NCBI GenBank assembly: GCA_964640085.1
Contig: CAZXFA010000004.1
Coordinates: 1-64,000, forward strand
Reading direction: 5' to 3'
From: CAZXFA01 sp964640085
GTDB taxonomy: Bacteria; Actinomycetota; UBA4738; HRBIN12
DNA length: 64,000 nt
Below are positions 17,342-24,797 of this stretch, in pieces. The notes under the pieces were generated by a model. That model did no database searches. It had not been told where the DNA came from and was given only the letters and a program-made list of their open reading frames with translations. How positions within the stretch are numbered: the stretch's first letter is position 1; each line of letters begins with the position of its first letter. A program made the translations under genes and the position numbers.

Positions 17342-18672
17342 CGGATCACCTCGGCGTCGACCGGCGCGGACACGCCGTGCTCGACCTCTACCGAGACGAG
17401 GTCGCCCGGTCCCTTCCCGGTGAACGGGCAGCGGTGTTCGGCGATGTGGGCCTCGTACTCGTCGCGGAAGGACCGGAGGCTGGATTGGATCGGACTCACC
17501 GCCCCGTCGGCGAGGGCGCAGAAGGCGCGGAACAGGATGTTGCGCCCCAGGTCGTCGAGGAGCGAGAGATCCTCGGGACGCCCGTAGCCGTTCTCGATCC
17601 GGTCCAGCACGCGGCTCACCCACCACGTCCCCTCACGGCACGGCGTGCACTTGCCGCACGACTCGTGCGCGTAGAAGCGCAGGAGCCGACGAGTGGCCTC
17701 GACGATGCAGTCGGTCTCGTCCATCACGATGACGCCGCCCGTCCCGAGCAGCGATCCGGCCGCTGCGATCGACTCGAAGTCCAGGGGCACCTCCAGGTGC
17801 TCGTCGGTGAGCATCGGCGTGGACGAGCCCCCCGGGGTCCACGCCTTGAGCCGCCGTCCGGCGAGGACCCCCCCGGCGTGCTCCTCGAGGAGCGTGCGGA
17901 GAGACGTGCCCATCGGCAGCTCGTAGTTGCCGGGCCGCTCCACCTTGCCCGAGACCGAGAAGACCTTGGTGCCCGGAGACTTCTCCGGCCCGATCGCCGC
18001 GAACCACTCTGGCCCGTTGCGGAGGATGTGCGGCACGCTGCAGAGGGTCTCGATGTTGTTGATCAGGGTCGGGCAGCCGTACAGGCCTTCGACCGCCGGG
18101 AACGGCGGGCGCAGGCGGGGCTGGCCCCGATGGCCCTCGAGCGAGGAGAGCAACGCGGTCTCCTCCCCGCAGATGTACGCGCCCGCGCCCCGGTGCAGCA
18201 CGACGTTCAGCTCGTAGCCGCTCCCCAGCACGCTGTCCCCGAAGATGCCGCCGTCGTAGGCCTCGGCGATCGCGCGGTCGAGCACCCGACCGGGATGGAG
18301 GAACTCGCCCCGACAGTAGATGTAGGCCTCGTGGCTGCCCACGGCGTACGCGGCGATCGCCATACCCTCGAGGAACCGGTGCGGCTCCCGTTCGATCAGC
18401 TCGCGATCCTTGAACGTGCCCGGCTCGGACTCGTCGAAGTTGCACACGGCGTACGTGGGCTTGCCGGTGTCCTGGGGCACGAAGGACCACTTCACGCCGG
18501 TGGGGAACCCCGCGCCGCCGCGACCGCGGAGCCCCGAGGCCTTCACCGTCTCGATCACGTCGACCGACGTGCGGTCGAGCGCCAGCCGCAGGCCCTCGTA
18601 GCCACCCTGCGCCCGGTAGCCCTCCAGCGGGATCACATCCGGGTTGCCCCAGTTGGCGGTCAGGACCCTCAC
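17338..18672 (-). CDS. nuoF: NADH-quinone oxidoreductase subunit F (NADH/FMN)
   Basis: 444-residue subunit that binds NADH, FMN and cluster N3. Seen: LRGRGGAGFPTGVKW and CNFDESEPGTFKDRE (nucleotide/FMN region), GAGAYICGEETALL, and the [4Fe-4S] motif ESCGKCTPCREG with a fourth Cys in FCALADGA. GTG start at 18672 overlaps the nuoE stop (GTGA). An upstream in-frame stretch is off-frame nuoE sequence and is excluded. Confidence 0.96.
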   Translation of the reverse strand: MRVLTANWGNPDVIPLEGYRAQGGYEGLRLALDRTSVDVIETVKASGLRGRGGAGFPTGVKWSFVPQDTGKPTYAVCNFDESEPGTFKDRELIEREPHRFLEGMAIAAYAVGSHEAYIYCRGEFLHPGRVLDRAIAEAYDGGIFGDSVLGSGYELNVVLHRGAGAYICGEETALLSSLEGHRGQPRLRPPFPAVEGLYGCPTLINNIETLCSVPHILRNGPEWFAAIGPEKSPGTKVFSVSGKVERPGNYELPMGTSLRTLLEEHAGGVLAGRRLKAWTPGGSSTPMLTDEHLEVPLDFESIAAAGSLLGTGGVIVMDETDCIVEATRRLLRFYAHESCGKCTPCREGTWWVSRVLDRIENGYGRPEDLSLLDDLGRNILFRAFCALADGAVSPIQSSLRSFRDEYEAHIAEHRCPFTGKGPGDLVSVEVEHGVSAPVDAEVIR

Positions 18673-19277
18673 GACCGGGCCTCCTCGGGTTCCCGCCCGG
18701 CGCCTCCTCGGGGCGCGTCCTCCAGGCCCGCCAGGATCCGCGAAGCGTGGCGGAAGTCCTCGGGCGCCTCGCCCCGGGACGGTACGGGCACCTCGCCACG
18801 GCGCAGGGCGTCGACCAGCTCCGCCATCCGCTCGGGCGTCACGCGGTCGTGGTTCGCGAAGTCGATCTGCGCCACCGGTGCCGCGTCGCACGCCCCCAGG
18901 CACTCCTCCTCGTGGACGGTGAACAGGCCGTCCTCGGAGATCTCGCCGCCGTGCGGGACCCCGGTCGCGCGGTGGGCTGCCTCGTAGACGTCCCTGGCCC
19001 CACGGAGCGCGCACGACAGGTTGGTGCACACCGACACCACGTGCGTCCCGGTGGGGCGGAGCCGGATCATCGTGTAGAAGCTCGCGACAGCCTCGACCTC
19101 GGCGGTGGTGATCCCGAGCAGCTCGCCCACCTCCCGCAGCCCGTCGCCGGTCACGCGACCTTCGACGGACTGCACGAGGTACAGCAGGGGCATGATCGCC
19201 GCTCGCTCCCGACCCTCGGGGTACCGAGCCTTGATCTCCTCCGCCGCGGCCCGGAGCTCGGGGGAGAGCACGCCCAT
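18669..19277 (-). CDS. nuoE: NADH-quinone oxidoreductase subunit E
   Basis: 202-residue thioredoxin-fold [2Fe-2S] subunit (N1a). Cluster cysteines are in the C-x4-C element CTNLSC and the C-x3-C element CLGAC. The carboxy tail beyond residue about 165 (charged, Gly/Glu-rich) is longer than in many homologues and has no recognised motif. Start ATG overlaps the nuoD stop by one base. Confidence 0.94.
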   Translation of the reverse strand: MGVLSPELRAAAEEIKARYPEGRERAAIMPLLYLVQSVEGRVTGDGLREVGELLGITTAEVEAVASFYTMIRLRPTGTHVVSVCTNLSCALRGARDVYEAAHRATGVPHGGEISEDGLFTVHEEECLGACDAAPVAQIDFANHDRVTPERMAELVDALRRGEVPVPSRGEAPEDFRHASRILAGLEDAPRGGAGREPEEARS

Positions 19278-20563
19278 CAGCGGTCCACCCCGCCCATCAC
19301 CGGGTCGACGCTCGCGATCACCGCGATCGCGTCGGCGACCAGCCCACCCTGCATCATCTGCGGCACGGCTTGCAGGTTCACGAACGAGGGATCACGGATC
19401 CTCACCCGGTACGGGCGGTGCCCACCGTCGGAGACCACGTAGTAGCCGAGCTCTCCGCGTGGGGACTCGACGGGCTGGTACACCTCCCCCTCGGGGACGC
19501 TGATGCCCTCGGTCACCATCTTGAAATGATGGATGAGGGCCTCCATCGACTCCTCCATGATGTGCCGCACGTATCCGACCGAGTTCCCGATCCCGTCGGG
19601 TCCGACCTCCAGCTGCGCCGGCCAGCGGAGCTTCGGGTCCTCGATCATCACTGGACCCGGCTCACGAAGCCGGTCGACGCACTGACGCACGATCCGCAGG
19701 GACTGCTTCATCTCCTCGAGCCGGACCTCGTACCGCGCGTAGCAGTCGCCCGCCTCGCGCACCGGGACGTCGAACTCGTAGGCCTCGTAGCCACAGTAGG
19801 GCTCGTCCTTGCGCACGTCCCGGTTCACGCCCGAGCCCCGCAGGATCGGGCCGGTGACGCCCCATCGCAGGGCGTCCTCGGCCGACAAGTGACCCACGCC
19901 CCCGTTGCGCTCGAGCCAGATCGGGTTGCGCGAGAGCAGGGCCTCGTACTCGGCGATCCGACCGGGCAGCATCCCGAGGAGATCCTCGATCCGCTCGAGC
20001 CCGCCCGGAGGAAGATCCATCACCACGCCGCCGATCCGCACGTACGCGTGGTTCATCCGCAGGCCGGTGGCGGCCTCGAACACGTCCAGGATCTGCTCGC
20101 GCTCGCGGAACCCGTACAGCATCACGCTGACGGCCCCGAGCTCCATCCCGGCGGTGGCCAGCCACACCAGGTGCGAGGCGATCCGGTTCAGCTCGCAGAA
20201 CAGGACGCGCAGCACCTGGGCCCGCGGCGGCGCCGAGATCCCGAGGAGGCGCTCGACGGCCAGGCAGTAGCCCACCTCGTTGAAGAACGGGGACAGGTAG
20301 TCCGCGCGGGTGACGAAGGTCACTCCCTGCTGCCAGGTTCGGTACTCGGTGTTCTTCTCGATCCCGGTGTGCAGGTAGCCGATGATCGGTCGGCACGACA
20401 GGATCGTCTCCCCGTCGAGCTCCAGCAACAGGCGCAGCACCCCATGCGTGGAGGGGTGCTGCGGCCCCATGTTGACCACCATCGTCTCCTGCCGGAGCTC
20501 GTCGGTGGAAAGGGGGTCCCGCAGATCTGGCCCGGTCCGGGGCTCGCGCGCGCGCTCCGTCAC
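19277..20563 (-). CDS. nuoD: NADH-quinone oxidoreductase subunit D
   Basis: 428-residue 49-kDa-type subunit forming the quinone pocket with NuoB. Seen: VNMGPQHPSTHGVLRLLLEL (quinone-site histidines), IGYLHTGIEKNTEYRTW and the carboxy-terminal VMGGVDR. The GTG at 20563 overlaps the nuoC stop (GTGA), which decides the start. It is the only NuoD in the window, so if the second locus makes a complex it must use this one or one outside the window. Confidence 0.95.
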   Translation of the reverse strand: MTERAREPRTGPDLRDPLSTDELRQETMVVNMGPQHPSTHGVLRLLLELDGETILSCRPIIGYLHTGIEKNTEYRTWQQGVTFVTRADYLSPFFNEVGYCLAVERLLGISAPPRAQVLRVLFCELNRIASHLVWLATAGMELGAVSVMLYGFREREQILDVFEAATGLRMNHAYVRIGGVVMDLPPGGLERIEDLLGMLPGRIAEYEALLSRNPIWLERNGGVGHLSAEDALRWGVTGPILRGSGVNRDVRKDEPYCGYEAYEFDVPVREAGDCYARYEVRLEEMKQSLRIVRQCVDRLREPGPVMIEDPKLRWPAQLEVGPDGIGNSVGYVRHIMEESMEALIHHFKMVTEGISVPEGEVYQPVESPRGELGYYVVSDGGHRPYRVRIRDPSFVNLQAVPQMMQGGLVADAIAVIASVDPVMGGVDR

Positions 20564-21057
20564 CAGGTCCTCCGATCCACCGGCGGGATGAACGCGCCCC
20601 GGTACCGGGTGTTCACCCCGCCCAGATCCTCGGTCTTGCGGAGCGGGTGCCCCTCCCATCCCTCGGGCATCAGGATCCGTCGCAGGTCCGGGTGCCCCTC
20701 GAACACGATCCCGTAGAAGTCGTAGACCTCGCGCTCCTGCCAGTCGGCCGTGGGGAACAGGGGCACCACGGTGGGGATCCGCGGATCCTCCTCCGGGAGG
20801 CCGACCTTCACGCGCAGCCGATGGCGGTGTGGCATCGAGTACACGTCGTAGGCAAGCCAGAACCGCGGGGCCCGGCCCGGCCAGTCGGTGGCGGTCAGAT
20901 CCGAGAGGAAGTCCAACCGGAGCTCATCGTCCGCTCGCAGATCCTCGAGCGTCTCCCGGATCCGCTCGCGCTCCACCAGGAGCGTCGCTTCGCCGCGCGC
21001 GACGATCACGTCCGGGTACCGAGCCCGCACCCGTTCGGCCACCTCCGCCGCCCTCAC
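20560..21057 (-). CDS. nuoC: NADH-quinone oxidoreductase subunit C
   Basis: 165-residue 30-kDa-type subunit. Signature TADWQEREVYDFYGIVFEGH followed by EGWEGHPLRKTED. GTG at 21057 overlaps the nuoB stop (GTGA). Not fused to NuoD. Confidence 0.94.
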   Translation of the reverse strand: MRAAEVAERVRARYPDVIVARGEATLLVERERIRETLEDLRADDELRLDFLSDLTATDWPGRAPRFWLAYDVYSMPHRHRLRVKVGLPEEDPRIPTVVPLFPTADWQEREVYDFYGIVFEGHPDLRRILMPEGWEGHPLRKTEDLGGVNTRYRGAFIPPVDRRTW

Positions 21058-21572
21058 CGGACCGTCCCCTCCGTGCGGACCTTCTCGTGGAGCTGGAGGA
21101 TCCCGTACATCAACATCTCCGGCTTCGGCGGACAGCCGGGGACGTAGATGTCGACCGGGACGATCGTGTCCACGCCCTGGACGACCGCGTAGTTGGTGAA
21201 CATGCCGCCCGCCGAGGCACACACGCCCATCGAGATCACCCACCGGGGCTCGGGCATCTGGTCGTAGATCGTGCGGAGCACGGGCGCCATCTTCTGGCTC
21301 ACGCGCCCCGCCACGATCATCAGATCGGCCTGCCGGGGCGAGGCGCGGAACAGCTCCATCCCCCATCGCGCGAGGTCGTAGTCGCCGGCCCCCGTGGCCA
21401 TCATCTCGATCGCGCAGCACGCCAGCCCGAACGTGACCGGCCACATCGACTGCTTCCGCGCCCAGCTGACCGCCCGGTCGAGCTTGGTCAGCAGAAGGCC
21501 GCGGCGCAGCTCCTCTTCCGTCCCCTCCGGCTCCTTCCCGGTCCGGAAGCCCTCCAGCCGCTCAACCGGCAC
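21054..21572 (-). CDS. nuoB: NADH-quinone oxidoreductase subunit B
   Basis: About 172 residues. N2 cluster cysteines are in TFGLACCAIEMM, ISMGVCASAGG and VPGCPPKPEML. The GTG at 21572 is preferred: GGGAG lies eight bases before it and it overlaps the end of nuoA by only 11 bases. An ATG at 21623 would add a basic leader that is an off-frame reading of nuoA. Confidence 0.93.
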   Translation of the reverse strand: MPVERLEGFRTGKEPEGTEEELRRGLLLTKLDRAVSWARKQSMWPVTFGLACCAIEMMATGAGDYDLARWGMELFRASPRQADLMIVAGRVSQKMAPVLRTIYDQMPEPRWVISMGVCASAGGMFTNYAVVQGVDTIVPVDIYVPGCPPKPEMLMYGILQLHEKVRTEGTVR

Positions 21573-21996
21573 GAGCCATCTCCCGGTCGGGTTTCGAGCC
21601 GGCCGACCCGACCTCCTCCACACCTTCGACCTCCGAGCCCCAGTCGAGCCCGCCGGCCTTCCACACGTACACGTAGGCGACGAAGACGAGCCCGATGAAG
21701 ACGGCCATCTCGACCAGCCCGAACAGCCCGAGCTGTCGGAACTGGACGGCCCATGGGAACAGGAAGATCGTCTCGATGTCGAAGATGATGAACAGCATCG
21801 CGACGACGTAGAACTTCACGCTGAACCGCTCCCCCTTGGGAACCCGCTCGGGCTCGATCCCGCACTCGTACGGCGCGAGCTTGGCCGGGTTGGGGCGATG
21901 CGGTCGGAGGAGGGCCGAACCGGCCAGGGAGAGCACCGCGAACAGGAACGCCAGCGCCGTCAGCAACACGATCGGCAGGTACTGGGAGAGCTCCAC
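21562..21996 (-). CDS. nuoA: NADH-quinone oxidoreductase subunit A
   Basis: 144-residue three-helix subunit, first gene of the complete nuo operon. Motif LAPYECGIEPERVPKGE in the quinone loop and MLFIIFDIETIFLFPW in helix 2. The carboxy tail after residue 120 is polar and longer than in the paralog at 6067-6432. GTG start, eight bases after the stop of the reductase gene, so the two are surely on one transcript. Confidence 0.94.
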   Translation of the reverse strand: MELSQYLPIVLLTALAFLFAVLSLAGSALLRPHRPNPAKLAPYECGIEPERVPKGERFSVKFYVVAMLFIIFDIETIFLFPWAVQFRQLGLFGLVEMAVFIGLVFVAYVYVWKAGGLDWGSEVEGVEEVGSAGSKPDREMARAG

Positions 21997-22004
21997 GATC
22001 CCTC

Positions 22005-23243
22005 CTACGCGGCCCTGGCGAGCCGCACGATCGAGTCCATCACCTGGTCCTGGAGATCGCCCTTCCGACCGTCCGTCAAATTGCCCATCAGCCGCAACAT
22101 GAAGCGCATCAGCCGCTCCCTCGGGAGGGCGTGGTCGGTCAGAGCCCGCATCACGGAGGGATGACCGATCGCCCTGACGAACTGCGTCGCGATCCGATAG
22201 TAGCCCTCGTACCGCTCGCGCAGGAGCGTCGGGTACAGGTGCGCGAGCCCCGGACGGTCCTTCACGAGCGCCTCGTGGATCAGCTCCGCCGCGAGCTCGG
22301 CCGACTCCATCGCGTAGGCGATCCCCTCGCCGTTGAAGGGGTTCACCATCCCCGCGGCGTCTCCGACGAGCAGCATGCCGGGGAGGGCCGCCGGGACCCG
22401 GGACAACCCCATCGGCAACGGCCCTGAGAGCACCAGTCCCTCCGCCGTGTCCTCACGCACGCTCCACGAGGCGGGGAGCATCCCGGCGAACGCGTCGAAC
22501 ACCCGCTGGGCGGACACGTCCTTGAAGTTGCGGAAGGTGTTCAGCAGCCCGGCGCCGAGGTTCACCGTCCCATCGGGCAGCGGGAACAACCACCCGTAGC
22601 CCGGCATGATCCGATCCCCGTCCCACAGGTCCATCCACACCTCGAGCCACGGTCCCGGATGCCGGTCGATCCGGTAGTAGCGACGGGCCGCGATCCCCAG
22701 GGGCTTGGTCGGGTCCCTCCGCACCCCGGCGCGGCCGGCGAACCGGGAGGAGGCGCCGTCGGCCGCGATCACGAAGCGGGCCCGGACCTCCACCTCGTCA
22801 CCGTCGCGCCGGATCCGCGCCCCTGTGATCCATCCGTCGGCCACCGTCGGGCCGAGCGCCTCCGTCCCCTGCATCAGGCGGGCCCCCGCACGCTCCGCGT
22901 GCCGTGCCAGCAGCTCGTCGAACCCAGCGCGCGTCATCACCAGCCCGTAGGAGGGGAAGTCGTCGAGCTCGGGCCAGGGCAGCTCGAGCCGCACCCGGCG
23001 GGAGTAGATCCGCAGCCCCCGGTGGCGCTCGAACCGAGGGTCCCCTGTGTCGATCCCCATCCGGCGGAGCTGGACGACGGCTCGCGGGGTCAGCCCGTCG
23101 CCACAGACCTTCTCACGGGGGAACGTGGCCCTCTCCACGACCAGCACGTCGATCCCGTGACGGGCCAGATGGTAGGCGGCGGTGGAGCCGCCGGGGCCGG
23201 CGCCGACGATCAGCACGTCGGTCTGGATGTGCGCGTTCGACAC
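22005..23243 (-). CDS. Geranylgeranyl-reductase-family FAD protein (MenJ-like, menaquinone tail reduction)
   Basis: 412-residue flavoprotein. FAD-binding GxGxxG is in DVLIVGAGPGGSTAAYHLA, with KVCGDGLTPRAV and LLVGDAAGMVNPFNGEGIAY as the second family signature. Members saturate isoprenoid chains of lipids or of menaquinone, as MenJ does in mycobacteria. Placement eight bases ahead of nuoA, in the same operon, favours the menaquinone role (inference). I take the GTG at 23243, with GGGGGAG just upstream. The alternative GTG at 23255 would put the ribosome site inside the Rex palindrome. Confidence 0.88.
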   Translation of the reverse strand: MSNAHIQTDVLIVGAGPGGSTAAYHLARHGIDVLVVERATFPREKVCGDGLTPRAVVQLRRMGIDTGDPRFERHRGLRIYSRRVRLELPWPELDDFPSYGLVMTRAGFDELLARHAERAGARLMQGTEALGPTVADGWITGARIRRDGDEVEVRARFVIAADGASSRFAGRAGVRRDPTKPLGIAARRYYRIDRHPGPWLEVWMDLWDGDRIMPGYGWLFPLPDGTVNLGAGLLNTFRNFKDVSAQRVFDAFAGMLPASWSVREDTAEGLVLSGPLPMGLSRVPAALPGMLLVGDAAGMVNPFNGEGIAYAMESAELAAELIHEALVKDRPGLAHLYPTLLRERYEGYYRIATQFVRAIGHPSVMRALTDHALPRERLMRFMLRLMGNLTDGRKGDLQDQVMDSIVRLARAA

Positions 23244-23258
23244 CGGCTCCCCCACCGA

Positions 23259-23276
23259 TTGTGAAAGCTTTCACAA
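23259..23276. promoter_or_regulatory. Rex operator 1 (perfect 18-bp palindrome)
   Basis: TTGTGAAAGCTTTCACAA is a perfect inverted repeat matching the published Rex consensus TTGTGAA-N4-TTCACAA. It covers the predicted transcription start of the reductase-nuo operon. A rex gene is present at 41245-41967. Binding is inferred, not shown. Confidence 0.85.
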
Positions 23277-23278
23277 GG

Positions 23279-23308
23279 ATGCTAACCGACTTGTGAAGAA
23301 CCTCACAA
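23279..23308 (-). promoter_or_regulatory. Predicted promoter of the reductase-nuo operon
   Basis: Reading the minus strand, TTGTGA (23303-23308) and TAGCAT (23279-23284) are separated by 18 bases and fit a housekeeping promoter. The -35 lies in Rex site 2 and the start point, near 23272, lies in Rex site 1. Repressor bound at either site would block polymerase. Confidence 0.6.
23291..23308. promoter_or_regulatory. Rex operator 2
   Basis: TTGTGAAGAACCTCACAA, an inverted repeat with one mismatch from the Rex consensus. Its start is 32 bp from that of site 1, about three helical turns, so two Rex dimers would sit on the same DNA face. Confidence 0.8.
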
Positions 23309-23384
23309 ACCCTAGTGCCGCGACCGGGTCCGGGGCAACCGCGCGGGACCACGCGACGGGCGAACGACCGAGCGTCGGGGCCGG

Positions 23385-23828
23385 CTACTCGCGCGCGTGG
23401 TCCCAGAGCGCCAGCGCCTTGGGTTCGATCCGCAGGAACCCCAGCCCGCGGACCTGCTCGGCGAACCTGGCGAATCCGTCCCCGGACAGGAGCGCACGGT
23501 ACTTCTCGTGCCAGGCCGAGATCGGTTGCCGCATCTCCGGATCCTCGGCCCGCAGGGTGCGGGCGGTGCCCCGCACCTCCACCCCCGCGATCTCGACCCA
23601 GCTCCGCCCGAGGTCGATCGTGAGCGCGACCCGTGGGTCACGCTCGGCGTTGCTCCATGTCCTCCCCTCGCGCCGGGTCGCCACGTAGATCGCGTCCACC
23701 GGCCAGACGAACCACAGGGGCACCACGTGGGGGGAGCCGTCTGCGTTCAGCGTCGCGACCGAGGCGGCCGGCAGCCCCCCGAACATCCGTCGGGCGGCGC
23801 CGAGATCTGACTCCCTGACCGAGCTCAT
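23385..23828 (-). CDS. Pyridoxamine-phosphate-oxidase-like split-barrel protein (flavin- or F420-dependent)
   Basis: 147 residues with the split-barrel family opening ASVATLNADGSPHVVPLWFVW, then RTWSNAERDPRVALTIDL. Actinobacterial members bind FMN, F420 or heme; the sequence alone does not decide. The ATG overlaps the stop of the upstream polyprenyl synthase gene (ATGA). Downstream, the Rex-controlled nuo promoter region begins. Substrate unknown. Confidence 0.75.
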   Translation of the reverse strand: MSSVRESDLGAARRMFGGLPAASVATLNADGSPHVVPLWFVWPVDAIYVATRREGRTWSNAERDPRVALTIDLGRSWVEIAGVEVRGTARTLRAEDPEMRQPISAWHEKYRALLSGDGFARFAEQVRGLGFLRIEPKALALWDHARE

Positions 23829-24688
23829 CGGAACTCCAGGAGCCGGGCCACGTCGACGAGCGCGCGGACCCCGTCTCCCCGCAGAGGAGCGCCGTTCAGG
23901 GCCGAGACCGCCCGACCGACCAGCTGGTTCACCGCCTCCGAGGCCTCCGCCGGCGCGTCCCCGTCCAGCACGTCGTCGCGGAGCTGGAACGCGCGACCGA
24001 GCAGGCGGGCGAACGCGAGCAGGGGCTCCACCTCAGCCGCTCCCGCGCCGGCCAGGGCGGCCCCGATCCCCACCGGCCCCTCGGCCGTGTACGAGCCGGT
24101 CTTCAGCGCGGCCACTCGCGACGGATCGGCGGCGGACAGATCGAGGAGCTGCCCGGCCGCCATCTCGATGCGCATCCGGTCGAACCGTGACCAGGCCGCC
24201 TCGAGTCGATCCTCGGGTGCGCCGCACGTGCGCAGGACGTGCTCGGCCAGCACCGCCGCCAGGTCGCCAACCACGATCGCCGCCGCCGTCCCGAACGCCG
24301 TGTGGTCGCATCCGGGAGGGGCCTCCGCCGCGAACCGCACATGCGTCGCCGGGACCCCACGGCGCACCTCCGACCGATCCATCACGTCGTCGTGGATCAG
24401 GGCGAACGTGTGCAGGAGCTCGAGCGCAGCCGCGGCCCGGCGGACGGGTCCCTCCTCGGAGCCACCGGCGGCCCGGAACGCCCACACGCACAGGGCCGGA
24501 CGGATGCGCTTGCCCCCCGCCTCGACCAGCCGGGCGATCTCGTCGGTGAGCGCTGGCGCCTCCGGGTCCAGCTCGGCGAGCTCGACGCGACGCTCGGCGA
24601 GCTCGGCCAGGATCAGCGGGTCCACGCGATCGCGAACGGCCTGCAGGGACGGGACGGACGGGATCGCCTCGGGGGTCGGTGCGGCCAC
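23825..24688 (-). CDS. Polyprenyl diphosphate synthase, GGPP-synthase-like
   Basis: 287-residue trans-isoprenyl diphosphate synthase. Motifs: GGKRIRPALCVWAF, HTFALIHDDVMDRSEVRRG (first Asp-rich motif) and AFQLRDDVLDGDA (second). Bulky Phe four residues before the first motif (FALIHDD) suggests a shorter product than the enzyme at 6479-7483, for example C20. The neighbouring geranylgeranyl-reductase-family gene fits. GTG start; divergent from the heme synthase fusion across about 110 bases. Confidence 0.88.
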   Translation of the reverse strand: MAAPTPEAIPSVPSLQAVRDRVDPLILAELAERRVELAELDPEAPALTDEIARLVEAGGKRIRPALCVWAFRAAGGSEEGPVRRAAAALELLHTFALIHDDVMDRSEVRRGVPATHVRFAAEAPPGCDHTAFGTAAAIVVGDLAAVLAEHVLRTCGAPEDRLEAAWSRFDRMRIEMAAGQLLDLSAADPSRVAALKTGSYTAEGPVGIGAALAGAGAAEVEPLLAFARLLGRAFQLRDDVLDGDAPAEASEAVNQLVGRAVSALNGAPLRGDGVRALVDVARLLEFR

Positions 24689-24797
24689 GGCCGCAGTATC
24701 GCAACTCTCGCGTCCGCACCGTCCGGTCCCGGTCCCGTTCCGCCGGCCGCAGGCGACTGCTATCGTTCACGGCACGATCACGCCCGCTCGAGACCGG

